64,000 bases of DNA from Streptococcus xiaochunlingii. Lineage in GTDB: Bacteria > Bacillota > Bacilli > Lactobacillales > Streptococcaceae. Shown one piece after another: positions 33,600 to 41,746 of this stretch (position 1 is the stretch's first letter; the number at the start of each line of letters is the position of its first letter). The translations under genes and the position numbers were made by a program. The notes below the pieces were generated by a model. That model saw only the letters and a list, made by a program, of their open reading frames with translations. It was not told the DNA's origin and ran no database searches. Location of the stretch: contig NZ_VFSG01000001.1 of the NCBI RefSeq assembly GCF_006385805.1, positions 1,302,001 to 1,366,000 of the forward strand, read 5' to 3'.

Positions 33600-35831
33600 T
33601 TAGAATCCGAACCAACCTTTGAAAGTATCCCAGGCATTTTGTGCTTTTCCAGGAATATCTGCTTCATCGATGGCTTTTTTGGCATCGTCTACGATACCTG
33701 CAGCGCGTTCTTTGACAGTATCAAAGAAGCCCTTGTCCTCTTCTGGACTCTCTGTTTCTGTTTCTTGACCGACAGGGGCAATGCCATTTTCCTGGTAAGA
33801 ATTTTCCTCATTGTCAAAGCTAGTTCCTTCTGTATAAGGAAGGACGCTATTGGCTACATTTCGGAAGATCACTGAGGCTGTCTCTGCACTAGTCCCTGTC
33901 AAATAGTGGGTTTCATCCGTCTTAGGGAAACCTAGCCACTGACTAATGACCACATCTGGCGTGTAGCCAATGACCCACTGGTCACCAGAGAGATCCGGGT
34001 TGAAGTCTGTTTCAGTCGTTCCTGTTTTACCAGCCATGGTATAACCATACGGTGCTGCGTTGACACCCGTTCCGTTGGTAAAGGTTCCCAACATCATATT
34101 GGTCATCTTCTTATTAGCTGAGCTGCTAAGCACCCGTTTTGATTTCTGACTGTGACTTTTCACCACTTGACCGCTGGCATTTTCAATCTTCGTAATGAGA
34201 TGGGCATCGTTCATCACTCCGTCGTTGGCAAATGTTCCATAGGCCTGAGCCATCTGAAGAGGGTTGGTCGTCACACCAGATCCCAGAGCTACTCCGAGAG
34301 ATTTGTCCACCTTGTCCATATTGAGACCAAATTTTTTCCCATAATCAAAGACAGTATTGAGCCCTAACTCATTGGCTGTCGCTACAGCTGGCAGGTTGAG
34401 AGATTCTGCCAAGGCTTGGTACATTGGAACGGTCGGACTACCTTGGATGCCACCATAGTTATCAACTGTATAACCGCCGTAGACCTTGGTCGCATTGTCC
34501 AATTCTTTATTGGTTGACCAGCCGTTGGCTACAGCTGGACTATAAACGACCAGGGGTTTAATGGTAGAACCAGGACTTCTAGCAGATTGAGTCGCATAGT
34601 TGTAGCTTCGGAAGCCAGCATCTTGGTCACTAGCCACGCGCCCGACGATCGCCCGCACTCCTCCTGTCTTAGGATCCAAGGCCACGCTACCAGATTCTGC
34701 CCGTGTACCATCTTCAGCAACAGGGAAGAGATCCACATTGTCATAGATGACCTGCATGCTGGCTTGGTAATTTTGGTCCATCTCTGTATAGATCCGGTAA
34801 CCATTCTTGATGATATCTTCTTCTGTTAGACCATATTCATTGACAGCCTCGTTGATAACCGCATCGAAATAGGACGGGTAGCGATAATCTTCTGACTTGC
34901 CTTCATAGGCATCCACCAGTTGTCCATGAATGTCGACTGCGGCGGATTGATCTGCTGTAGCTTGGTCGATATAACCAGCTGCGACCATATTTTGTAGGAC
35001 CGTATTGCGACGATTGGTTGCGTTCTCGACTGAATAAAGGGGGTTATAGATTTCTGGTCCCTTGAGCATGCCGGCAAGGACAGCCGACTGATCCAGAGTC
35101 AACTCACTAGCGGAGACACCGAAATACTTCTTTGAAGCATCTTCAATCCCCCAAACCCCATTTCCAAAATAGGCATTGTTGAGGTACATGGTCAAGATTT
35201 CTTTCTTACTATACTTTTTGTTAATCTCGAGGGCTAGGAAAAACTCCTTAGCCTTCCGCTCAACCGTCTGGTCCTGAGAAAGATAGGCATTTTTTGCCAA
35301 CTGTTGGGTGATCGTCGATCCCCCACCTGAGCGACCGGCAGTCAAAATCGCCAGGAAGAAACGACCGTAGTTAATCCCACTATTTTTGTAGAAACTCCGG
35401 TCTTCTGTCGCAACAACTGCATTTTGCAAGTTTTCACTAATGGCATCTAACTCAACGTAGGTTCCTTTTTGCCCCGTTAGGCTTCCTGCTTGGTTCCCAT
35501 CTTTATCATAGATGATCGTGGTCGCTTTGAGGGCATTTTGCAGATCTGCTACATTGGTCGTCTTGGCTATGTAGAAAAGATAACCTCCGACGACGAGACT
35601 AAAGGACAAGCCAATCAGTAGGAAGATCTTAGTCAAGTGATACTTGCGCCAAAAACGTCTGATCGGATGTTGGGAGTGAGATTTTCTCCGTGACTTGTCC
35701 GAGCGGCTATAGGTTGGAGCTTGCTCCTCCCCGTCCGTTGATAACTCAACCTCTTCCGCAATCTTCGTTGGTTTTTTTTCTCGTTGGAAATGACGAATCA
35801 TTCCCTCCATTAATTCTTTTAATTTGTTCAT
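33600..35831 (-). CDS. pbp2a: class A penicillin-binding protein 2a
   Basis: 743 residues: cytoplasmic basic tail, a membrane anchor (about 70-90, FLLIGLSFSLVVGGYLFYIA), a GT51 transglycosylase domain and a transpeptidase domain. The GT51 domain carries the catalytic EDRSFYKNSGIN, GGSTITQQLAKN and RKAKEFFLALEINKKYSK. The transpeptidase domain has SPGSTIKP (active serine), SLN and AGKTGTTE. It polymerises and cross-links murein. All three penicillin-binding motifs look normal, with no obvious resistance mosaic visible by eye. Two weak promoters lie upstream: TTGACG-17-TAAAAG, and TTGTCT-17-TAAAAT ending only about ten bases before the ATG. The acidic C-terminal tail is strain-variable. Confidence 0.96.
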   Translation of the reverse strand: MNKLKELMEGMIRHFQREKKPTKIAEEVELSTDGEEQAPTYSRSDKSRRKSHSQHPIRRFWRKYHLTKIFLLIGLSFSLVVGGYLFYIAKTTNVADLQNALKATTIIYDKDGNQAGSLTGQKGTYVELDAISENLQNAVVATEDRSFYKNSGINYGRFFLAILTAGRSGGGSTITQQLAKNAYLSQDQTVERKAKEFFLALEINKKYSKKEILTMYLNNAYFGNGVWGIEDASKKYFGVSASELTLDQSAVLAGMLKGPEIYNPLYSVENATNRRNTVLQNMVAAGYIDQATADQSAAVDIHGQLVDAYEGKSEDYRYPSYFDAVINEAVNEYGLTEEDIIKNGYRIYTEMDQNYQASMQVIYDNVDLFPVAEDGTRAESGSVALDPKTGGVRAIVGRVASDQDAGFRSYNYATQSARSPGSTIKPLVVYSPAVANGWSTNKELDNATKVYGGYTVDNYGGIQGSPTVPMYQALAESLNLPAVATANELGLNTVFDYGKKFGLNMDKVDKSLGVALGSGVTTNPLQMAQAYGTFANDGVMNDAHLITKIENASGQVVKSHSQKSKRVLSSSANKKMTNMMLGTFTNGTGVNAAPYGYTMAGKTGTTETDFNPDLSGDQWVIGYTPDVVISQWLGFPKTDETHYLTGTSAETASVIFRNVANSVLPYTEGTSFDNEENSYQENGIAPVGQETETESPEEDKGFFDTVKERAAGIVDDAKKAIDEADIPGKAQNAWDTFKGWFGF

Positions 35832-36014
35832 AGTCCCTATTTTATCACCTTCCTAACGTCTAGACAAGAAAGACCCTCGCAAGAAAGGATGCTTTTAGCT
35901 TTCTTTAAGGTTCCCGTCAAGTCCACTCTATATAGGGCTTCAGCGTCTTGTTCCTCCCTTCCTCTTCCTCCTTCTCGCCTTTTCTTTCCTCTTGCTTTCT
36001 GATACAATAACACT

Positions 36015-36890
36015 ATGCATTATACGATAACGATACCAAGCGCCTTGCCCGCTATGACGGTCAAAGAGGCCCTAGAAGATTATTTTCTCATCCCACGAAA
36101 GATTCGTCATTTTTTGCGAACCAAAAAACATGTCCAAGTCAATGGGGAGACTGTTCATTGGCAATCGATGCTTGAGGCTGGAGACAAACTGACCCTCACC
36201 TTTGATCCGGAAGATTATGAAGAAAAGGAGATCCTAGCAGGAGATGCTAGCCTGGTCCAAGTCCTCTATGAAGATGAGCATCTCATCATCGTAAACAAAT
36301 CCGAAGGCATGAAAACGCACGCCAATCAACCAGATGAAATCGCCCTTCTCAACCATGTCTCTACTTATGTCGGGAAGACCTGTTATGTAGTCCATCGCTT
36401 AGACAAGGAGACTAGCGGGGCTCTTGTCTTTGCCAAGAATCCTTTTGTTTTACCCGTCCTGAATCGACTGCTAGAAGACAAGAAAATCCAACGAGACTAT
36501 TGGGCCTTAATCCTAGGCAGCTTACCCAAAAAGAAGCTGGTTTATAAGGACAAATTGGGACGAGATCGCCACGATCGACGCAAACGCATTGTTGATCCTC
36601 GAAAGGGCCTCTATGCAGAAACCCATGTGACCAGCTTAAAGACTTTCAAACGCACCAGCTTGGTCAACTGCCAGCTCCAGACAGGTCGCACCCACCAGAT
36701 CCGCGTCCACCTCTCTCACCATGGCCATCCGATTGTGGGAGATCCGCTCTACAACCCCGAAAGAGCTCCTCGCCTCATGCTCCATGCCCACCGCTTGCGG
36801 CTCACCCATCCCTTCACCTTAGAGAAAATTCAAGTCGAGGCTCCTTCTGCAAGTTTTGAAAAGGGATTAAAAGAGCAGACATCTCCATAG
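36015..36890 (+). CDS. RluA-family 23S rRNA pseudouridine synthase
   Basis: 291 residues. An N-terminal S4-like RNA-binding part (about 15-75, RKIRHFLRTKKHVQVNGETV) is followed by the catalytic domain with VHRLDKETSGALVFAKN. That stretch contains the invariant aspartate in HRLDKxTSG. RTHQIRVHLSHHGHPIVGDP is also present. It isomerises uridine to pseudouridine in rRNA. It corresponds to the RluD-like protein next to pbp2a in streptococci, but the exact RluA/RluC/RluD specificity cannot be told. Divergent from pbp2a; the upstream region is pyrimidine-rich and no Shine-Dalgarno is evident. Confidence 0.93.
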   Translation: MHYTITIPSALPAMTVKEALEDYFLIPRKIRHFLRTKKHVQVNGETVHWQSMLEAGDKLTLTFDPEDYEEKEILAGDASLVQVLYEDEHLIIVNKSEGMKTHANQPDEIALLNHVSTYVGKTCYVVHRLDKETSGALVFAKNPFVLPVLNRLLEDKKIQRDYWALILGSLPKKKLVYKDKLGRDRHDRRKRIVDPRKGLYAETHVTSLKTFKRTSLVNCQLQTGRTHQIRVHLSHHGHPIVGDPLYNPERAPRLMLHAHRLRLTHPFTLEKIQVEAPSASFEKGLKEQTSP

Positions 36891-36962
36891 AGCCAAGCGA
36901 CTGATGTTTCTAATCTAGTGGACTAGAAGAAGCTTTCAGTGTGAAGACAAAGTCATTTTAGA

Positions 36963-37003
36963 AAATCATCTAGCTATTCTATGTAAAAATAAAGATTGTC
37001 TAC
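36963..37003 (-). repeat. short AT-rich hairpin repeat, copy 4
   Basis: Minus strand GTAGACAATCTTTATTTTTA then CATAGAATAGCTAGATGATTT. It abuts the 178-bp repeat. These two repeats make up most of the 320-base gap between the pseudouridine synthase gene and the Pht gene. Confidence 0.6.
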
Positions 37004-37008
37004 ATCTA

Positions 37009-37186
37009 AAAGAGGCTGGGACAAAAGTCCTAGCCTCTCAATTGTCTTTGGATTATCGATCAAGACGCAGTGGTTGAGTGGGCTCTACTGCGCTGATTTC
37101 ATCAGCTTTTACAACCCTACTCAACTGTGCGGAGGTGGGACGACGAAATCGAATTCTAACGAATTACCGATTTCTGTCCCACTCTC
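37009..37186 (+). repeat. 178-bp hairpin-ended repeat, copy 1
   Basis: It begins AGAGGCTGGGACAAAAGTCC with TAGCCTCT and ends with GTGGGACGACGAAATCG pairing with CGATTTCTGTCCCACTCT. The two ends are also inverted repeats of each other (AGAGGCTGGGAC / GTCCCACTCT). Copy 2 at 63329-63506 has the same orientation and length with about eight differences. On the minus strand the distal hairpin plus T-run (TCCCAGCCTCTTTT) provides a terminator for the Pht gene. Confidence 0.85.
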
Positions 37187-37210
37187 TTTTCTGTTATTTC
37201 TACATAGGTC

Positions 37211-40200
37211 CTAGTCCGTCGTTTCTTCACTTGCGACTGGGCTGACTTCTGTGTTTTCTGACTCTGGAGATGGAGTCTGAGCAGGATCTGAAGCTTCTTC
37301 CTTATTCAGGTTAGGATCACTCGTGGCAGGACTTTGAGGGGCTGGGGTTGCTTTGTCTGCTTCCGCCACTGCTGTCGATGGCGCCGCTAGCAAATCATCT
37401 CGAAGGGCTTGAATCGCCTGTAGCAAGGCTTTCTTGTCGCTCTTCGGATCAGCTAGTTGATCAAAGAGGGCTTCCAAGCGTTCAAACTGAGCATCACTGG
37501 CTCCTTTTTCGACCAATTGTTGGTGGAGAGCGATCAACTGGTTATAAATCTCTTGATAGAGGGCTACGTCTCCAAGTTGAGGTTCTTCTGTTTTCTTTTG
37601 CTTTTGTTGTTCAATCGTTTCACCAACTTCACGCAAAAGAGTTTTCCCAGTTGTCAAAGCCGTGTCAGCATCTGGCTCTTGGCGCACCTGTTCCAAACGT
37701 TCTTCAAAGGCAGGACGTTTGCTTTCTTCTACTTGTGGCAAAAGAGAGGTGATTTGTTCTACAAGTACTGTCAAGAGACTAGAGCGTTGACGAGACTCTG
37801 TCTTTTCATCCAGGTCACCATAGACCCCCTTGAGGAAGTCGTAAACAGCTAGATTATAGGATGGAGCATCTGCTCCCTTTTGATCCAGAACTGTTTTTTC
37901 AATTGGATAGGTTGGAGCATTTTCCTGAGACACTAGTTGGTCAATGGCTTGCTTGGCTTGGTAGAGTTCCATGAAATGGGCTTTTGAGTCCCAAGCTTCT
38001 TCAAAGGCCTGAGCCCGGTAAAGCTTCAAAGCAAGGTCCGCTGCTGTCGCCCGCAATTCTGGTGTCAAGCGCGCATCGCTTAAACTTTGGTAGAAATACT
38101 TGAGGTAGTCCACCGAAGTCACACCGGTCCGATCTTGCATCTCCTGAATGGCCTGCAACAATTTTCCTTCTTGCTCCAATCGTTGGCTATCCTTGGCCGT
38201 ATAGGCTTCCTGCAACTGAGAAACGAGGCTTTCTTTCTTGAGTTGGAAGGCTTCGGTATCTAACAAGCGAACTTGTTCAAGCAATTCTTGGTAGCGACGG
38301 TCCAAGGCTGTTTCTTCTTTCGGTTTGACTTCCTGGGTCGCATGGATATATTCCTTGTCAACTTGCTCAAGACTGGCCAAATAGCCTGCTGTTGAATTGC
38401 TTGGGAAGTTTTTAACAGTTTCTAAGAATTGACCCAAGTTCAACTCAATCCGTCTTTGTTGCAGAGGGTCTGAAGCGTACAAAGTCCGACTTTCTGCTAG
38501 GAGTTGGTTGACCTTGTCCTCTACAGCTTTCTGATCCAAGTCACCTTTCTGGTAAGCTGCTTGGATGGTCGGCAGACGGTGAGCCAAGTAGTCCGCCAAG
38601 CCTGCTGAGCGCACCTTGATATAGTGGTTATGGTCCCCATGCGGGATGACAAACTGACCATTCTCGATTTGCATCGTATAAGGGGAAATACCAGAGCGAA
38701 GCGCTGTTGCATAAAGCTCGTTGATAAAGTCTAGCTCAGGATTTCCTGTTTCAAGTGGAATCCGGACATGTTCCTTCCGAACTGCATAAGGATGGATATG
38801 GGTTGGATCGTATTCTTGGTCTGGATTGTTAAAGACAAAGAAACCATTGGAAATCTTGATAGCTTCCCGAGGGACGCCGTAGGTCTGGCTAATGTATTGG
38901 ATTTTTTCTTCATCCGAAGCATCGCGCGAATAGGTCGCCACATCATCTGTCAGTGGCTGCCCCTTGTCCTCTTCCTTCTTACCAGCTAATACTGCCTCTG
39001 CAGCTGCGATTTCTTGAGGTGAGAGATCCTTCTTGTAGAAGTAATGGGCATGGTCCCCGTGAGCGACCATATAGCCCTCGTCATCCTTGCTGATGACCTG
39101 ATCTGCATGGAAACCATGATCATGTTCGCCTTCATGATGATGATCATGATCGGCTTCATGTTCCTCATGGTCATGCTTGTGATGAGGATCCTCCTTCTCG
39201 TGGTCCTGGTCATGATCAACTGGTTTTGTGTCTGGGCTTGAAGGTTGAGTTGGCTTTTCTTCTGTCGCTACAGTCCCAGTTTGAGACCTGAGGACTTGAT
39301 ACTGGCGTGCCAATTCCCGCTCTAAAGGCGAAAGCACACTATAAGGGATAAAATGGAAGTGATCCCCATGCGGATACACCACTCCTTGCTCTGTCCATTT
39401 GGTGATTTTGCTTGGATCAAAGACAGAACCATCCGACTCAACATGGCGCTCTGAAAGCGGGGTATGCTGCAACTCTTTCTGTAGGCTTTCCAGACTTCGC
39501 CCTTCTGTCGTCACTGTTGGATGGGGAAGAGGAGTGGAGAGCGCTGGAGTGACAGGTGCTGGAATCGGTTGATTCGGATTAACCGGTGCAGTCAACTGGA
39601 TAGAAGGAGGCAATACAGGTTTTACCTCATTTTTCCCTCCTCTACCATTTAAGATAGATAAGGCAGCAGCTAATTCTCCAGCTGATAAGGCGCTCTTCGG
39701 AATAAAGTGGTAATGGCCACCATGAGGAACGATAAAGCCATCCCCGGTATCAGAAATCACATCCCCAGGATGGAAGACATAGCCATCATCTGTCCGGTAG
39801 CCACCTTGACTTGGCTTGGCACCTGCTGTTAGACTTGCTACTGTTTTCCCTTCTCGTAGGGCCTGACTTGGCTGACTAAAATCACGAGTTTGCCCAGCAT
39901 TTTGGACGCTATCTTTCGAACCTGAAACCAGCTCTCCTTTTTTCTGTTTGGCAATTTCCTCCACCGAACGGACATTCAGCGTATGTTGCGGATCGGTTAG
40001 ATAAAGGTAGTAGGTCCCATCCTTCTTGATAATATAGCCATCTCGTACCTGTGTGACAATGTCTGATTGTTTCAGTTGGTAAGTGGGGTCCCGTAAAATC
40101 AACTCCTCACTAAATATCGCATCGTAAGGGACCTTGCCATTGTAGTAATGGAAATGATCTCCATGGGAAGTCACAAAGCCCTCGTCAGTAATCTTAACCA

Positions 40201-40420
40201 CAATCTGCTCTGCCTGGGTCTTTTCCTTCGAGTTGACGGATTCAATGCTCTCTTCCTGTTTGTTTGATTTGCTAGCTGACTTTTTCTTGTCTCCTTGTAA
40301 ATACTGCACCTGATTCTGACTCTTTTTGTCTTCCTTGACTGGTGCTTGCTGACTTAAGGCATAGGCACATAAACCCAGACCTAATGTTGCTACTAATCCA
40401 ATTGTTCCTTTTTTCTTCAT
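37211..40420 (-). CDS. pneumococcal histidine triad (Pht)-type surface protein
   Basis: 1069 residues. A signal-like N-terminus (GTIGLVATLGLGLCAYAL) is followed by five histidine triads: HGDHFHYYNGKVPYDAIFSE, HGGHYHFIPKS, HGDHFHFIPYS, HGDHAHYFYKK and HGDHNHYIKV. A very His/Asp/Glu-rich linker (DHDQDHEKEDPHHKHDHEEH onward, about 405-435) lies between triads three and four. The C-terminal 450 residues are charged coiled-coil-like helices. Pht proteins bind zinc and pass it to AdcAII; they also affect complement. The gene begins 9 bases after the AdcAII-type gene, so it is second in a zinc-responsive operon. The Cys18 context (LGLC) is not a textbook lipobox, as in known Pht proteins. Confidence 0.93.
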   Translation of the reverse strand: MKKKGTIGLVATLGLGLCAYALSQQAPVKEDKKSQNQVQYLQGDKKKSASKSNKQEESIESVNSKEKTQAEQIVVKITDEGFVTSHGDHFHYYNGKVPYDAIFSEELILRDPTYQLKQSDIVTQVRDGYIIKKDGTYYLYLTDPQHTLNVRSVEEIAKQKKGELVSGSKDSVQNAGQTRDFSQPSQALREGKTVASLTAGAKPSQGGYRTDDGYVFHPGDVISDTGDGFIVPHGGHYHFIPKSALSAGELAAALSILNGRGGKNEVKPVLPPSIQLTAPVNPNQPIPAPVTPALSTPLPHPTVTTEGRSLESLQKELQHTPLSERHVESDGSVFDPSKITKWTEQGVVYPHGDHFHFIPYSVLSPLERELARQYQVLRSQTGTVATEEKPTQPSSPDTKPVDHDQDHEKEDPHHKHDHEEHEADHDHHHEGEHDHGFHADQVISKDDEGYMVAHGDHAHYFYKKDLSPQEIAAAEAVLAGKKEEDKGQPLTDDVATYSRDASDEEKIQYISQTYGVPREAIKISNGFFVFNNPDQEYDPTHIHPYAVRKEHVRIPLETGNPELDFINELYATALRSGISPYTMQIENGQFVIPHGDHNHYIKVRSAGLADYLAHRLPTIQAAYQKGDLDQKAVEDKVNQLLAESRTLYASDPLQQRRIELNLGQFLETVKNFPSNSTAGYLASLEQVDKEYIHATQEVKPKEETALDRRYQELLEQVRLLDTEAFQLKKESLVSQLQEAYTAKDSQRLEQEGKLLQAIQEMQDRTGVTSVDYLKYFYQSLSDARLTPELRATAADLALKLYRAQAFEEAWDSKAHFMELYQAKQAIDQLVSQENAPTYPIEKTVLDQKGADAPSYNLAVYDFLKGVYGDLDEKTESRQRSSLLTVLVEQITSLLPQVEESKRPAFEERLEQVRQEPDADTALTTGKTLLREVGETIEQQKQKKTEEPQLGDVALYQEIYNQLIALHQQLVEKGASDAQFERLEALFDQLADPKSDKKALLQAIQALRDDLLAAPSTAVAEADKATPAPQSPATSDPNLNKEEASDPAQTPSPESENTEVSPVASEETTD

Positions 40421-40429
40421 TCTTTCTAC

Positions 40430-41365
40430 TTACTCCTGTAATTCTTTCGCTAGACTAGCCATATTTTCTTCTAGGTTCTCCAAGAAATCTTTGTTATTTT
40501 CTGGATCTGCTTCGAGAGGATCCAAAACCTTCACTTTTGCTCCTGTCGCCTTGGCAATGCTATCGGCCACCTTGGACGAGGTATGCTTCTCAACAAAGAT
40601 GGTTTGAACTTGATAGTCCTTGACAAACTGCTGAATCTCAGCCAATTGACGGGCTGTTGGTTCCTGCTCAGGCGAGATCCCTGCGATTCCTAATTGTTTC
40701 AAGCCAAAGCGCTTGGCTAGATAAGAGAAGGCTGTATGCTGGGTTACGAAGGTCTTTTGTGTCGCTTTTTCAAAGAGAGGCTGGTATTTAGCCACCAAAG
40801 CCTCACAGCGTTTTTCAAGCTTTTGGGCATTGGCCTCATAATAACTTCTATTTTCTGGATCGATGTCTCCCAACTCTTTGGCGATGATCTTCCCTTCTTC
40901 GGCAATTTTCAGTGGATCCATCCAGGTATGAGGGTCATACAAGTGTTTAGCATCCTTCCCTTCCGTATCCTCGATGTCTTCTAAGCCAGCGACCTTATCC
41001 AATTCCATTCCTTTGCTGGCTTCGATGACCCGCAGTTTCGAGTCTTGCAAGCTAGGATCTAGACGTCCAGCCCAAGATTCGAGTGTTTGAGAATGGTAGA
41101 CGAAGACATCCGCATCATATATCTGGGCTGTCTCCTTGGCCGAAGGTTCGTAATCATGAATCCCAGCGCCAGACTGAACCATCCAGACCTCGTTGCGATC
41201 GCCTGAAATTTCCTTAACTAGAGAATAGACAGGATAAAAACTCGTCACAATTTTGAGACCCTTTTTAGTTGAGCCAGCTCCCGAACTTCTCTGGCTTCCA
41301 CAAGCTACTAGCAACAAGAGACAGATGAATCCAATTCCTAAGGCTCTTAGTTTCCTCCCCAACAT
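40430..41365 (-). CDS. adcAII: zinc-binding lipoprotein of the AdcAII/Lmb family
   Basis: 311 residues. Lipobox LVAC at about 18-21 marks a membrane-anchored solute-binding protein of the cluster A-I (metal) family. Expected zinc ligands are present: the His in AGIHDYEPSAKE, the His in DPHTWMDP, and TQHTAFSYLAKRFG. The acidic end region is LDPLEAD. It lacks the long His-rich loop of AdcA, which fits AdcAII/Lmb. It delivers zinc to the AdcCB permease encoded elsewhere. First gene of the pair, with two AdcR boxes upstream. Confidence 0.93.
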   Translation of the reverse strand: MLGRKLRALGIGFICLLLLVACGSQRSSGAGSTKKGLKIVTSFYPVYSLVKEISGDRNEVWMVQSGAGIHDYEPSAKETAQIYDADVFVYHSQTLESWAGRLDPSLQDSKLRVIEASKGMELDKVAGLEDIEDTEGKDAKHLYDPHTWMDPLKIAEEGKIIAKELGDIDPENRSYYEANAQKLEKRCEALVAKYQPLFEKATQKTFVTQHTAFSYLAKRFGLKQLGIAGISPEQEPTARQLAEIQQFVKDYQVQTIFVEKHTSSKVADSIAKATGAKVKVLDPLEADPENNKDFLENLEENMASLAKELQE

Positions 41366-41397
41366 GTATAAATCCTTTCTTTTTCTTAATTGGTTTA

Positions 41398-41421
41398 TTA
41401 AACAGTTAATTAACTAGTTAA
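41398..41421. promoter_or_regulatory. two abutting AdcR boxes
   Basis: TTAACTAGTTAA (41410-41421) is a perfect TTAACYRGTTAA zinc-repressor site. Directly adjacent, TTAAACAGTTAA (41398-41409) differs by one base. They lie 33-56 bases before the adcAII start. Confidence 0.9.
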
Positions 41422-41475
41422 TGATAACGCTAATTTTTTAGTTTGTCAAGGATTTTTTGTATTTTTTATCACACA

Positions 41476-41503
41476 AAAAAGAGGCCCCTAGGTGCCTCTT
41501 CTA
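41476..41503 (-). terminator. terminator between the murein hydrolase region and the zinc operon
   Basis: GAAGAGGCACCTAGGGGCCT closing with CTTTTTT on the minus strand; a stable stem with T-run. Confidence 0.75.
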
Positions 41504-41530
41504 TACTCTCGATTAGTTAGACAAGATTAA

Positions 41531-41641
41531 TCAAGCCTTGCGCTTATTTTTTCTTCTTTTTAAGGAGATAAGCTCCGCCGCTTGTAGTACAAAGGCTAAT
41601 ACCAAGCTAATCAAGGAGATGGGGATACCAGTACTTAGCAC
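41531..41641 (-). CDS. possible small membrane peptide or gene remnant
   Basis: From a GTG at 41641 the frame reads MLSTGIPISLISLVLAFVLQ then AAELISLKRRKNKRKA, a 36-residue hydrophobic helix with a basic tail, closed by its own terminator at 41476-41503. The frame stays open upstream through the terminator of the murein hydrolase (LKEGWFFVFFADLTRV), which again looks membrane-like. It could be the tail of a deleted membrane protein. There is no ribosome binding site and no good promoter. The composition resembles small hydrophobic toxins, but I cannot assign it. Confidence 0.3.
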   Translation of the reverse strand: MLSTGIPISLISLVLAFVLQAAELISLKRRKNKRKA

Positions 41642-41663
41642 TCTTGTCAAGTCCGCAAAGAAT

Positions 41664-41693
41664 ACAAAAAACCAGCCCTCTTTCAGAGCTGGT
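41664..41693 (-). terminator. murein hydrolase gene terminator
   Basis: AACCAGCTCTGAAAGAGGGC then TGGTTTTTT: a CCAGCTCT/AGGGCTGG stem and T-run, about 55 bases after the stop. Confidence 0.8.
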
Positions 41694-41746
41694 TATCTTT
41701 CTATTATAGAAAAGTACTTAGGCAAAAATGCCGAGATACTTGCTTG

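Noticed and set aside
35832-35870. TTGTCT-17-TAAAAT as evidence of a leaderless pbp2a mRNA
   Set aside because: The -10 is weak and AGGGA lies just before the ATG; an upstream promoter with a normal leader is as likely.
39100-39220. Simple-sequence ATGATG/CATGATC-rich stretch considered as a DNA repeat element
   Set aside because: It is the coding sequence of the His/Asp-rich linker of the Pht protein.
41641-41656. TTGACA at about 41650 (minus) as a promoter for the small membrane frame
   Set aside because: No acceptable -10 at 16-18 bases; TATCCC is the best match.
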